From: Tectiglobus sp965223355
Lineage (GTDB): Bacteria > Pseudomonadota > Alphaproteobacteria > Rhizobiales > Hyphomicrobiaceae
Direction of reading: 5' to 3'
Length of the DNA stretch: 64,000 bases
Assembly: GCA_965223355.1 (NCBI GenBank)
Contig: CBDCWE010000003.1
Coordinates: 3,472,001 to 3,536,000, forward strand
Under the pieces are notes generated by a model. That model did no database searches and had not been told where the DNA came from. It saw only the letters and a list, made by a program, of their open reading frames with translations. Shown piece after piece: positions 1 to 8,956 of the stretch. Each line of letters opens with the position of its first letter. The stretch's first letter is position 1. The position numbers were made by a program, and so were the translations under genes.

Positions 1-2
1 GC

Positions 3-125
3 CCGCAGCGCTGCCTCGCCATTCTCGAGCGCCTCCACGACATCACCGGCGAAGACCGCTACCGCCCGACCATGTGGTTGAAGCGCCGCGCCGCTCTTGA
101 TCTGCCCATCCATACGACCAATTGA
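3..125 (+). CDS. C-terminal end of a gene entering from the left edge
   Basis: An open frame runs from the left edge to TGA at 123-125 and gives 40 residues ending in ALDLPIHTTN. The stretch ILERLHDITGEDRYRP resembles the C-terminal helical region of 3-hydroxyacyl-CoA dehydrogenases, where a conserved D-x-RYRP segment occurs. That would suit the CoA catabolic genes downstream, but 40 residues are too few to be sure. The next gene starts 13 bases after this stop, so the two are probably co-transcribed. The start and most of the protein lie outside the window. Confidence 0.4.
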   Translation, partial: PQRCLAILERLHDITGEDRYRPTMWLKRRAALDLPIHTTN

Positions 126-138
126 GCGAGTTTCACGC

Positions 139-1179
139 ATGGCAAAACGTTGGCTCAACCGGCCGCAAGGCTCGAACTGGGGCGACTTCGGTGACGACGA
201 TCAATGCGGGCGCCTCAATCTGATCACGCGGCAGAAGGTGCTCGAAGGCATCGCCGAGATCAAGGATGGCCGCACGTTCTGCCTGTCAATGCCGCTCGAT
301 TATCCGGGCGGCAACACGCTCAATCCGGCGCGCCTGCCACCGCAACGTTTCGCCACGGAAACACCCGACGGCGTCAAGCGCTACTTGCTGCCGCTCGACA
401 AGGCGCTCGGCAATCCGGATCTGATCGACGTCGTCTGCGATGATCGCGTGCTCATTCACACGCAGTACTCGACGCAGTGGGATGCGCTCGCCCACGTCGG
501 CCAGCAGTTCGATGCCGATGGCGACGGCGTTGACGAATATGTCTTCTACAACGGCTGGCGTGGCGGCGAAGACATCGTCGCCGGTGCGCAGTGCACAGAC
601 TGTGGCGGTCTCGAAAGCGCCGAAGCCAAAAAGCTCGGCATCGAGAACATGGCCGCACGTTGCGTCCAGGGCCGCGCCGTCATGATCGACCTCCACACCG
701 TCTACGGTGATGCCAAGTCCGATGTCGATTTCGACGGCCTCGAAGCGGTGATGGCGCAACAAAACGTCGTCGTCGAACCCGGCGATATGGTCTGCCTCCA
801 TACCGGCTTTTCGACCCGCATCCTGGCGCGCAACAAGGAGCCGGACCATGATGTGCTGCACAACTCCTGCGCCGCACTGGAAGGCCGTGATCCGAAATTG
901 CAGAACTGGATTCGCGACTGCGGCCTGTCGGTGCTGATTGCCGACAACTATGCGGTCGAACGCACACCGAGCACCACCGGCGACGGACGCCGCGCCATGC
1001 TGCCGTTGCATGAATTGTGCTTGTTCAAACTCGGCATCCATCTCGGTGAGATCTGGTATCTCTCCGAACTCAACGACTATCTCAAGGCCCACAACCGCAA
1101 TCGCTTTTTGCTGACCGCCCCGCCGTTGCGTTTGCCGGGCTCGGTTGGTTCGCCGGTGACGCCGGTGGCCACGGTCTGA
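139..1179 (+). CDS. Cyclase-family (kynurenine formamidase-like) metal-dependent hydrolase
   Basis: A protein of 346 residues of the cyclase/KynB superfamily, whose members use a histidine-aspartate metal site to hydrolyse amides or lactones. The signature here reads TQWDALAH, with Gln113, Asp115 and His119, corresponding to the family HxGTHxDxxxH motif in a diverged form. It is longer than KynB (about 210 residues) and matches the 300-350-residue cyclase proteins common in aromatic and CoA catabolic clusters. I chose ATG 139 (MAKRWLNRPQ) because the longer frame from 97 overlaps the upstream gene and adds residues unlike the family. The role in this cluster is unknown; opening a cyclic intermediate is a guess. 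Confidence 0.8.
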   Translation: MAKRWLNRPQGSNWGDFGDDDQCGRLNLITRQKVLEGIAEIKDGRTFCLSMPLDYPGGNTLNPARLPPQRFATETPDGVKRYLLPLDKALGNPDLIDVVCDDRVLIHTQYSTQWDALAHVGQQFDADGDGVDEYVFYNGWRGGEDIVAGAQCTDCGGLESAEAKKLGIENMAARCVQGRAVMIDLHTVYGDAKSDVDFDGLEAVMAQQNVVVEPGDMVCLHTGFSTRILARNKEPDHDVLHNSCAALEGRDPKLQNWIRDCGLSVLIADNYAVERTPSTTGDGRRAMLPLHELCLFKLGIHLGEIWYLSELNDYLKAHNRNRFLLTAPPLRLPGSVGSPVTPVATV

Positions 1180-1532
1180 TGGAGGACGACTTGAGCGTTC
1201 GCGCGCCAGCGACAGACGAGGAGGTTGAACAGGCGCGCTTTGTGACCGGCCGGTCCTGGCGTGCCACCTTTCGTGCGATCACCGCCGCCGCCACCGAGGC
1301 GCTGGCCGCCGGGCGCAACGCCGCCCGGCGCTGCAAACAACAACCCGGTTCGCAAGGCCACACGTTCCTTATCGCAGATGCCGATGGCGCAATTGTCGAC
1401 CATTGCTGCGCCGTTGCCGGGCACGGCGGCATTGCCGGCGTACCCGCAGTGATCTGCGCGCAAACCGTCGCGCAACCGATCTGCAGCGCCTCTGACCAAG
1501 GACAACGAGCAACACACAATGACCACACTTGA
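1179..1532 (+). CDS. Short ORF of uncertain status between cyclase and CoA ligase
   Basis: A 117-codon frame starts with ATG at 1179, sharing the A of the cyclase stop (TGATG), and ends 14 bases inside the next gene. The arrangement fits translational coupling, but I recognise no family. One segment, HTFLIADADGAIVDH, faintly recalls the GAF region of sigma-54 activators, so a remnant of a regulator is possible. The reverse strand is also open over most of the stretch, as is common at this GC content. If this frame is not real, 1180-1518 is simply non-coding. Confidence 0.2.
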   Translation: MEDDLSVRAPATDEEVEQARFVTGRSWRATFRAITAAATEALAAGRNAARRCKQQPGSQGHTFLIADADGAIVDHCCAVAGHGGIAGVPAVICAQTVAQPICSASDQGQRATHNDHT

Positions 1533-3600
1533 CGATCTTCTGACCCCGAAGTCCGTCGCCGTCGTCGGCGCCTCCGATGACCCGACACGGATCGGCGGCC
1601 GACCGGTTTCATTTTTCAAGAACCTCGGCTATGCGGGTGCGATCTATCCGGTTAACCCGAACCGCGACGAGGTCCAGGGCCTCAAGGCCTATCCGTCGTT
1701 GCGCGCCATCGATGGGGCGATCGACTTTGTGCTCGTCGCCGTGCCGGCCAAAGGCGTGATCGATGTCGTCAACGATGCCGTCGCCAAGAAGGTCAAGACG
1801 GTGATGATCTTCTCGTCGGGCTTTGGCGAAATGAACGAGGCCGGCCAGAAGGCGCAGGACGAACTCACCCGCATCGCGCGCGCAAGCGGGGTGCGCATCA
1901 TCGGCCCCAATTGTCTCGGCGTGTTCAACTCGGCGATCAATTTCTATCCGACCTTCACGACCACGATCGAACGCCGCCAACCCGAGCCGGGCGGCCTTGC
2001 GATTGCCAGTCAGTCCGGCGCCTACGGCAGCCACATGTTCTATCTCGCCAACCTGCGCGGGCTCGAAATGACCTACTGGATCACCACCGGCAACGAATGC
2101 GATGTCCATGTTGCCGAAGCGATCAAACTGATGGCCGAGAAGGACGACGTCCACGCCATCTGCGCCTATGCCGAAAGCATCAAGGATGGCGACGTCCTGG
2201 TCGAAGGCCTTGAAATCGCGCGCGCCAACCGCAAGCCGGTGATTTTCATGAAGGTCGGCCGCTCCGAGGTCGGCGCCGCCGCCGCCTCCTCCCACACCGC
2301 ATCCTTGGCCGGCGAAGACGTGATTTACGACGCCGTCCTCAAGCAGTGCGGTGCCTACCGCGCCCGCACCACCGAGGAAGCCCTCGACATTGCCTATGCC
2401 TGCCGGCCGCGCATCTTTCCCGTCGGCCGCCGGATCGGCCTCGTCACCGTTTCGGGCGGCGGCGGCGTGTTGATGGCCGATGCCGCGGCCGACTACGATC
2501 TCGATGTCGCCGAAATGCCGGGCGATGCCCAGGCCGCAATGAAGGAACTCGTGCCCTTCGCCGCACCGCGCAATCCGGTCGACGTCACCGCCCAGTTTTT
2601 CAATGACCTGACGCTGGTGCCGAAGTTCACCAAGCTGATGCTGGATCGCGGCAATTACGATGCCTTGATCGGCTTCTGGACGTCGGTGGCCGGCTCGCCG
2701 AAGATTTCGCCGGTGCTGCGCAAATATCTCGTCGAAGCGATGGCGGGTCAGGACAACAAGCTGTTCATTCAGTCGCTGGTCGCCCCGCCCGAGATCTGCA
2801 AAGAATACGAGGACGAAGGTTTTCCGTGTTTCGAGGATCCAAGCCGCGCCGTTGCGACGATGGCGGCGCTGATGAGTTACGGCATTGCCTTCAAGGCCGG
2901 CCGGCCTGCGGAACCCGATGTGCCCGAGCTGCCGCCGTTGCCGGACGGCGCGCTTGGCGAGCACGAAGCCAAGCAGATCCTGGTCGACTTCGGCCTGCCG
3001 CTCGCCGTTGATGTGCTGGCAAAAAACGCCGACGATGCAGCCAACGCTGCCGATCAAGCCGGCGGCCCCGTCGCCATGAAAATCGCGTCGCCGGATATCC
3101 TGCACAAAACCGACGTCGGCGGCGTCAAACTCGGCATCGCCGGCAATGATGCAGCCAGGGCCGCATTCGATGAGATTGTCGCCAATGCAAAGTCGGCCGA
3201 GCCGGACGCGACCATTGCCGGCGTTTTGGTCTCACCGATGGCTGCCGACGGCGTCGACTGCATTCTCGGCGCCAAGGTTGATCCGGTGTTCGGTCCGGTG
3301 GTGATGTTCGGGCTTGGCGGTGTGTTCACCGAGATCCTGAAGGACGTCGCCTTTCGCCGTGCGCCCGTCAGCCCGGCCGTTGCCCGCGGCATGATCGACG
3401 AACTCAAGGCCAGGGCGCTGCTCGCGGGCGCGCGCGGCGCCGAACCGTCCGATCTCGCCGCCCTCAGCGATGCAATTTCACGACTTTCGGTATTTGCCGC
3501 AGCGCACAAGAACGCTATTGAAAGTATCGAGATCAATCCGCTGCGTGCGCTGCCTGAGGGCGCAATCGGTCTCGATGCCCTGATTGTCAAAAGGACTTAA
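1519..3600 (+). CDS. Acyl-CoA synthetase (ADP-forming), acetate-CoA ligase family
   Basis: A fused 693-residue NDP-forming acyl-CoA synthetase. It is expected to make an acyl-CoA from a carboxylic acid, CoA and ATP through acyl-phosphate and phosphohistidine intermediates. Order of domains: CoA-binding Rossmann domain (about 8-130, beginning LLTPKSVAVVGASDDP), two succinyl-CoA-ligase-like domains (about 150-450), and an ATP-grasp domain (about 475-690). His259 lies in SSHTASLAG, the known phosphohistidine motif, and His529 in LHKTDVGGV is the second, ATP-grasp histidine. Both key residues are therefore present. It is the likely entry enzyme of the cluster, activating the unknown acid; the acid cannot be told from sequence. 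Confidence 0.88.
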   Translation: MTTLDDLLTPKSVAVVGASDDPTRIGGRPVSFFKNLGYAGAIYPVNPNRDEVQGLKAYPSLRAIDGAIDFVLVAVPAKGVIDVVNDAVAKKVKTVMIFSSGFGEMNEAGQKAQDELTRIARASGVRIIGPNCLGVFNSAINFYPTFTTTIERRQPEPGGLAIASQSGAYGSHMFYLANLRGLEMTYWITTGNECDVHVAEAIKLMAEKDDVHAICAYAESIKDGDVLVEGLEIARANRKPVIFMKVGRSEVGAAAASSHTASLAGEDVIYDAVLKQCGAYRARTTEEALDIAYACRPRIFPVGRRIGLVTVSGGGGVLMADAAADYDLDVAEMPGDAQAAMKELVPFAAPRNPVDVTAQFFNDLTLVPKFTKLMLDRGNYDALIGFWTSVAGSPKISPVLRKYLVEAMAGQDNKLFIQSLVAPPEICKEYEDEGFPCFEDPSRAVATMAALMSYGIAFKAGRPAEPDVPELPPLPDGALGEHEAKQILVDFGLPLAVDVLAKNADDAANAADQAGGPVAMKIASPDILHKTDVGGVKLGIAGNDAARAAFDEIVANAKSAEPDATIAGVLVSPMAADGVDCILGAKVDPVFGPVVMFGLGGVFTEILKDVAFRRAPVSPAVARGMIDELKARALLAGARGAEPSDLAALSDAISRLSVFAAAHKNAIESIEINPLRALPEGAIGLDALIVKRT

Positions 3601-3681
3601 GCCGCAGCCCGTCATGGCGCGCGCGAACGGACGGCACGGTGTAAGTCTCGGACGACAAAGTCAAACTATAGGACACTGATC

Positions 3682-4677
3682 ATGGCACTTCCTCCCATTC
3701 TGCAGAACCTGCGCATCCCGGCGGTTGGCGCGCCAATGTTCATCGTCTCGAACCCGGATCTCGTCATTGCCCAGTGCACCGCTGGCATCGTTGGCGCGTT
3801 TCCGGCCCTCAATGCGCGTGAGCAGGACGGCGAACCAATCCAGCTGGAACAATGGCTGACGCGCATCAAGGACGCGCTCGATCGCCACAACCAAGCCAAT
3901 CCGGACCATCCGGCCGCACCGTTTGCCGTCAACCAGATCGTGCACCGCTCCAACGCGCGCCTTCAGCGCGACCTCGACATCTGTGTCAAACACGAGGTCC
4001 CGATCATGATCACGTCGCTCGGCGCGCGCGAGGAGGTCAATGCGGCGGCCCACTGCTACGGCGGCATCACCCTGCACGACATCATCAACAATCGCTTTGC
4101 CAAAAAGGCCATCGAGAAGGGCGCCGATGGTTTGATCGCGGTTGCAGCCGGCGCCGGCGGACACGCCGGAACGTTATCGCCGTTCGCCCTGATCCAGGAA
4201 ATTCGCGAATGGTTCGACGGGCCGCTGTTGCTGTCGGGCGCGATCGCGCGCGGCGAGGCTATTCTGGCGGCCGAGGCAGCCGGCGCCGACCTTGCCTACA
4301 TTGGCTCGGCGTTCATCGCCACCAAGGAAGCCAATGCCGTCGCGGGCTACAAGCAAATGATCACCGAAAGCGGTGCCGACGACATTGTCTATACCAATCT
4401 CTTCACCGGCGTTCACGGCAACTACCTCAAGGGTTCGGTTCGTGCCGCCGGCATGGACCCGGACAACCTCGAGACCTCCGATACCTCTGCCATGAATTTC
4501 GGCGGCGGCTCATCGAAGCCGAAAAAGTGGAAGGAAATCTGGGGCGCCGGCCAGGGCGTCGGCGCCGTCAAGGACGTGCCCGGTGCCGCCGAGCTCATCG
4601 ATCGCCTCGAACGCGAATACTTCGCCGCCCGTGCCCGCCTCGGCCTCGGCGCGCGGCAGGCTGCAGCGGCGGAGTAA
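3682..4677 (+). CDS. Nitronate monooxygenase (2-nitropropane dioxygenase-like)
   Basis: A 331-residue FMN-dependent TIM-barrel protein of the nitronate monooxygenase family. It shows the N-terminal signature RIPAVGAPMFIVSNPDLV, the central GADGLIAVAAGAGGHAG with the family GGHxG loop, and GADLAYIGSAFIATKEA near the phosphate site. Length is normal for the family. Related proteins, often annotated as 2-nitropropane dioxygenases, recur in fatty-acid and terpenoid catabolic clusters with no proven nitro substrate. So FMN binding is well supported while the reaction in this cluster is open. It lies 81 bases after the CoA ligase and 159 before the DUF35 gene, same strand. Confidence 0.85.
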   Translation: MALPPILQNLRIPAVGAPMFIVSNPDLVIAQCTAGIVGAFPALNAREQDGEPIQLEQWLTRIKDALDRHNQANPDHPAAPFAVNQIVHRSNARLQRDLDICVKHEVPIMITSLGAREEVNAAAHCYGGITLHDIINNRFAKKAIEKGADGLIAVAAGAGGHAGTLSPFALIQEIREWFDGPLLLSGAIARGEAILAAEAAGADLAYIGSAFIATKEANAVAGYKQMITESGADDIVYTNLFTGVHGNYLKGSVRAAGMDPDNLETSDTSAMNFGGGSSKPKKWKEIWGAGQGVGAVKDVPGAAELIDRLEREYFAARARLGLGARQAAAAE

Positions 4678-4836
4678 GGGAGGAAAGGTTGTTTTTGCCC
4701 TGCGCCCCGCTTCGGGGGACCGGAAGGATCTGCGAGAGGCACTTGCGCGGTCGCAGAACCATCGTCGAAAGATCAACGCCGATGACGTCACCGGATGAAG
4801 GTCATCTGGACGTCCTGAGACACGGAGAAGCCTAGC

Positions 4837-5223
4837 ATGAGCAGCAATGATTATTTTTCCGGGCCCGGCCCCGAACGGCGTTATCTGGACTATATCGCCG
4901 CGGGCAAATTCATGATCCAGCGCTCCAAGTCCACCGGTGAATATGTCCACTATCCGCGCACGTTGGCGCCGGGTACCGGCACGCCGGATCTCGAATGGAT
5001 CGAAGCCAGCGGCGCGGGCACGGTCTATGCGACCACGGTCAACCGTCAGCGCCCCGAGCGCGGCGGCGACTACAACATCGCACTGATCGATCTCAAGGAA
5101 GGCCCGCGCATGATGAGCCGGGTCGTCGGCATTGAACCGACAAACGTCAAAGTCGGCATGAAGGTGCGCGCCAAAATCGACAATATTGGCGAGACCCCGG
5201 CCATTGTGTTCGAGCCGGCATAG
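4837..5223 (+). CDS. DUF35 OB-fold protein without the zinc ribbon cysteines
   Basis: A 128-residue DUF35 (rubredoxin-like ribbon plus OB-fold) protein that ends 11 bases before a thiolase-like gene, its usual neighbour. In typical members the N-terminal ribbon has two CxxC-type pairs in RCxxCG and YPRxxCPxC. Here the frame is intact but the four positions are Ser30, Thr33, Ala44 and Thr47, and the whole protein has no cysteine. The YPR core and the OB-fold half (about 55-125, with GTVYATTVNRQ and GMKVRAKID) are kept. DUF35 proteins bind acyl-CoA and pair with thiolase-like enzymes such as Ltp2. Loss of zinc binding is read from sequence; a purely structural partner role is inferred. Confidence 0.85.
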   Translation: MSSNDYFSGPGPERRYLDYIAAGKFMIQRSKSTGEYVHYPRTLAPGTGTPDLEWIEASGAGTVYATTVNRQRPERGGDYNIALIDLKEGPRMMSRVVGIEPTNVKVGMKVRAKIDNIGETPAIVFEPA

Positions 5224-5234
5224 AGGGGGCAGCA

Positions 5235-6383
5235 ATGGTTCACAAACTGCGAGGTAAGACGGCCTGTGTCGGCGTTGCGACGGCCGGCTGCGGTGAGGCC
5301 CATGGGCGCAACGCCATGGAACTGATGGTCGAGGCGGTGCACGGCGCGCTGGCCGATGCGCAAATCCCGCTGGCAGAAGTCGACGGTGTGTTCGCCGCCA
5401 GCGCGTTCTTCGCCATGGCCAACATGTCGTTGGCCGAAAATCTCGGCATTGAGCCGGCCTATTCCAATGGCTCCAATATTGGCGGCTCATCGTTCATGAT
5501 GCATGCGCTCGATGCCGCCATGGCGCTCGAAGCGGGTCTGATCAACGTCGCCGTGATTGCCTACGGTTCCAATCAGCGCACGGCCGGCGGGTTTCGGTCG
5601 ATTTCCGAACCGCCACCGTTCGAAACGGTCTACGGTCCGCGCAACCCGATCACGTCCTACGCGCTGGCCGCCTCGCGCTACATGCATCAGTACGGCGCCA
5701 CCCGCCAGGACTTGGCCGAGGTCGCCGTCGCCGCGCGCAAATGGGCGCAACTGAACCCCGAGGCCTACGCGCGTGACCCGCTGACCATCGACGATGTCGT
5801 CAACGCCCGCATGATTTCCGACCCGCTCGGCAAGCTCGACTGCTGTCTGGTCACCGATGGTGCCGCAGCGATCGTCATGACCCGGGCCGACCGCGCCAAG
5901 GATGGTCCGCAAAAGCCGGTGCACCTTCTTGGTTGCGCCATGGAACACCACCATCGCATGATCTCGGCGATGCCGGATCTGACCGTCACCGCAGCGGCCA
6001 AGAGCGGCCCGCGCGCCTTCGCGATGGCCGGCTATGGCCCGGCCGATATGGACACCGTCCAGCTCTACGATGCCTTTACCATCAACACCATCCTGTTCCT
6101 CGAAGATCTCGGTTACTGCGCCAAGGGCGAGGGCAAGGATTTTGTCGGCAACGGCAACATCGCGCCGGGCGGCGGGCTGGCGGTGAACACCAACGGCGGC
6201 GGGCTGTCGTGCGTGCACCCCGGCATGTACGGCCTGTTCGTCATGATCGAGGCGATCCGCCAGATCCGCGGTGATTGCGGCCAACGCCAGATCGCGGATG
6301 CCAATCTCGCGGTTGCGCACGGCAACGGCGGTGTGCTCTCATCGCAGGTGACGTCGATTTGGGGGGCGCCGGCAACGGTGTGA
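5235..6383 (+). CDS. Thiolase-like (SCP-x/Ltp2 type) acyl-CoA lyase or acetyltransferase
   Basis: A 382-residue thiolase-superfamily protein. At the place of the nucleophilic cysteine it reads NGSNIGGSS (about residues 78-86), with no cysteine. The C-terminal motif is AVNTNGGGLSCVHPGMYG, which keeps the HPG element and has a cysteine just before it. The fold and spacing match SCP-x/Ltp2-like proteins. In mycobacteria Ltp2 acts as a retro-aldolase on steroid side chains in complex with the DUF35 part of ChsH2. The adjacent DUF35 gene supports a similar two-protein enzyme. Aldol cleavage rather than Claisen chemistry is my inference from the missing cysteine. Confidence 0.82.
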   Translation: MVHKLRGKTACVGVATAGCGEAHGRNAMELMVEAVHGALADAQIPLAEVDGVFAASAFFAMANMSLAENLGIEPAYSNGSNIGGSSFMMHALDAAMALEAGLINVAVIAYGSNQRTAGGFRSISEPPPFETVYGPRNPITSYALAASRYMHQYGATRQDLAEVAVAARKWAQLNPEAYARDPLTIDDVVNARMISDPLGKLDCCLVTDGAAAIVMTRADRAKDGPQKPVHLLGCAMEHHHRMISAMPDLTVTAAAKSGPRAFAMAGYGPADMDTVQLYDAFTINTILFLEDLGYCAKGEGKDFVGNGNIAPGGGLAVNTNGGGLSCVHPGMYGLFVMIEAIRQIRGDCGQRQIADANLAVAHGNGGVLSSQVTSIWGAPATV

Positions 6384-6496
6384 CCCGGCAAGCGGCCGGT
6401 CGCGGCTGCGAGGTTGCAAACCGGACGATAAGGCCTGACGCCGCGAACGGCATTATGGGGTGATGCGAATAAGCCAGCCACTGAGGAGGCAACACC

Positions 6497-7699
6497 ATGG
6501 ACATGACATTGAACGCTGAAGAGCAGGCCTTTCGCAACGACGTGCGCACCTGGCTCGCCGATGGCGGGCTGCCCGGCTGGCTGTCGGACAAGATCCGCAC
6601 CGGCAAGCGTCTCAAAAGGGATGATTTCCTGACCTGGCACGCAGCCCTGCGCTCGCGCGGCTGGCTCGCCTGGCACTGGCCGGTCGCGCATGGCGGCGCC
6701 GGCTGGACCGCGGTCCAGAAACACATCTTCGAGGAGGAGTGCGTTGCCGCCGGCGCACCGCGCGTGATCGCCTTCGGCCTCAACATGCTCGGCCCGGTCC
6801 TGATTAAGTACGGCAGCCAGGAGCAAAAGGACCATTATCTGCCGCGCATCCTCAACGATGATGATTGGTGGGCGCAGGGCTATTCCGAGCCGGGCTCTGG
6901 CTCCGATCTCGCCTCACTCTCGACCCGCGCTGTGCGCGATGGCGACCACTACATCGTCAACGGCCAGAAGACCTGGACCACCCTTGGTCACTTCGCCAAC
7001 CGCATCTTCTGCCTGGTGCGCACCGGTCCCGACGCCGCAAAGCCGCAGGAAGGCATCTCGTTCCTGCTGATCGATATGGACACACCCGGCATCGAGGTGC
7101 GCCCGATCATCACGCTGGATGGCGAGCATGAGGTCAACGAGGTGTTCTTCACCGATGTCAGGGTGCCCGTCGAAAACCGGGTCGGTGAAGAGAACAAGGG
7201 CTGGACCTATGCCAAGTATCTTTTGACCTATGAACGCACCGGCATTGCCGGCGTCGGCTTTTCCAAGCAGGGCCTCGATCACTTGAAGAACGTCGCCCGC
7301 CGCCAGAAGAAAAACGGCCGGCCGCTGATCGAAGACCCGATGTTTGCGGCCCGCATTGCCCAGGTCGAAATCGATCTGATGGCCATGGAGGTGTTCAATC
7401 TGCGCATCGTCGCGGCCGCCGGTGAAGGCAAGGCCCCGGGCCCGGAATCGTCGCTGATCAAAATCAAGGGCACCGTCATCCGCCAGGAAATTACCGATCT
7501 TCTGCGCCGTGCCGTCGGTCCCTATGCCAGCCCGTTCGTGCCCGAGGCGTTCGATGACGGTTACAACGAGGAGCCGATCGGCCCCGCGGGCGCAATGATG
7601 TATGCGCGCAGCTACTTTAACAACCGCAAGCTCTCGATTTTCGGCGGCTCCAATGAAATTCAGCGCAATATCGTCGCCAAGCACATGCTGGAACTCTAG
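6497..7699 (+). CDS. Acyl-CoA dehydrogenase, probable catalytic subunit of a pair
   Basis: A 400-residue flavin-dependent acyl-CoA dehydrogenase expected to form an alpha,beta double bond in an acyl-CoA. It contains QGYSEPGSGSDLASL, the FAD/substrate loop, and FGGSNEIQRN near the end (382-391). The glutamate found in the C-terminal YEGT motif of MCAD-type enzymes is glycine here, but Glu246 in TYERTGIAG lies where isovaleryl-type enzymes carry their catalytic base. AGGAGG at about 6483-6488 supports ATG 6497. The next gene is a second, shorter ACAD-like subunit, which suggests a heteromeric enzyme like those of steroid catabolism. Confidence 0.9.
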   Translation: MDMTLNAEEQAFRNDVRTWLADGGLPGWLSDKIRTGKRLKRDDFLTWHAALRSRGWLAWHWPVAHGGAGWTAVQKHIFEEECVAAGAPRVIAFGLNMLGPVLIKYGSQEQKDHYLPRILNDDDWWAQGYSEPGSGSDLASLSTRAVRDGDHYIVNGQKTWTTLGHFANRIFCLVRTGPDAAKPQEGISFLLIDMDTPGIEVRPIITLDGEHEVNEVFFTDVRVPVENRVGEENKGWTYAKYLLTYERTGIAGVGFSKQGLDHLKNVARRQKKNGRPLIEDPMFAARIAQVEIDLMAMEVFNLRIVAAAGEGKAPGPESSLIKIKGTVIRQEITDLLRRAVGPYASPFVPEAFDDGYNEEPIGPAGAMMYARSYFNNRKLSIFGGSNEIQRNIVAKHMLEL

Positions 7700-7816
7700 C
7701 GCGCGGCGGTGGCAGACGGGCACAGCGCCGCCGCCCGTCAATCGGGCGCAGGACCACAACCATCCGACGCGCCGGGATCAAACCAACACACCGACACCCC
7801 GCCAAGGAACCGAAAG

Positions 7817-8956
7817 ATGGAATTCGCACTCTCTGAAGAACGCCAGATGCTGGCCGATACGGTGGGCCGGTTTGTAGCCGATCGCTACGACATTGCCGCC
7901 CGTCACGCCAATGCCAAGCTTGACGGCGGTTTCAACCGCGCGACCTGGGCCGATATGGCCGAGCTTGGCTTGGTCAGTGCGCTATTGCCGCCGGAGGTCG
8001 GCGGTTTTGGCGGACTGGGAGAGGACATCGCGGTTATCTTTGAGGCGCTGGGCCGCGGCCTTGTCGTCGAGCCGTTTCTTGCCTCCGGCGTGCTTGGCGC
8101 CAGTCCGCTGATGCTCGAGGGGACCGATGCGCACAAGGCACTGCTTGAAGATGTCGCCGCCGGTAAGGTCATTCTCGCACTGGCCCATGGTGAGCCGGAA
8201 AGCCGCTACAGTCTCTCCCAGGTCAAGACCCAGGCCAACAAGGAAGGTGATACCTGGCGTCTCAACGGCCGCAAGGCGGTTGTGCTCAACGGCGATACGG
8301 CCGACCGGCTTGTCGTCTCGGCCCGCACGGAAGGCGCGGAGAATGACCAGGACGGCATTGCGCTGTTCCTGATCGACGCCAATGCGGTCGGTGTCACCCG
8401 GCGCGGTTACGCCACCATCGACGGCGGCCGGGCGGCGGAAATCTCGCTTGCCAACGTTGCCGCCAAGGCGGATGCCGTCATCGGCACCCCGGGCCAGGCG
8501 TTTGCGATGATCGAGCAGACCCACGCCCGCGGTATTGTCGCGCTCTGCGCCGAGGCCATTGGCGCGATGGATGTGGCCAAGGACACGACGCTTGAATATC
8601 TCAAGACCCGCAGGCAGTTCGGCCGACCGATCGGCACCTTCCAGGCCCTCCAGCACCGCATGGTCGACATGTTGATCGAAATTGAACAGGCGCGCTCGGC
8701 GGTGATGTTGGCTGCCGGCACGCTCGAAGCCGGCCGCACCGACCGCGAGCGCAATTGCGCCGCAGCGAAAAACCTGATCGGCCGCGTCGGTCGCCAGGTT
8801 GCCGAAGAGTGCATCCAGATGCACGGCGGCATTGCCATGACCTGGGAGTACAGTCTACCGCACTACGCCAAGCGCCTGACCATGATCGACCATCAGCTTG
8901 GCGACACCGACTTCCATCTCGAACGGTTCCAGCAATTTGCCAACGAGGCCGCCTGA
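7817..8956 (+). CDS. Acyl-CoA dehydrogenase-like protein, probable non-catalytic partner
   Basis: A 379-residue ACAD-fold protein. The start at ATG 7817 (MEFALSEERQML) follows AAGGA at about 7804-7808; the longer frame from 7709 adds low-complexity sequence absent from the family. The helix holding the base in isovaleryl-type enzymes reads EQTHARGIVAL, and the C-terminal segment after QMHGGIAMTWEY reads MIDHQLGDTDF. I see no glutamate at either known catalytic position. In heterotetrameric ACADs of steroid degradation one subunit lacks the base in the same way. It overlaps the following enoyl-CoA hydratase by one base (TGATG). Assignment to the fold is firm; the inactive-subunit role is inferred. 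Confidence 0.86.
   Translation: MEFALSEERQMLADTVGRFVADRYDIAARHANAKLDGGFNRATWADMAELGLVSALLPPEVGGFGGLGEDIAVIFEALGRGLVVEPFLASGVLGASPLMLEGTDAHKALLEDVAAGKVILALAHGEPESRYSLSQVKTQANKEGDTWRLNGRKAVVLNGDTADRLVVSARTEGAENDQDGIALFLIDANAVGVTRRGYATIDGGRAAEISLANVAAKADAVIGTPGQAFAMIEQTHARGIVALCAEAIGAMDVAKDTTLEYLKTRRQFGRPIGTFQALQHRMVDMLIEIEQARSAVMLAAGTLEAGRTDRERNCAAAKNLIGRVGRQVAEECIQMHGGIAMTWEYSLPHYAKRLTMIDHQLGDTDFHLERFQQFANEAA

Noticed and set aside
1609..3105. A 498-codon minus-strand frame
   Set aside because: It is antisense to the ADP-forming CoA ligase and has no family resemblance; such shadows are common at this GC content.
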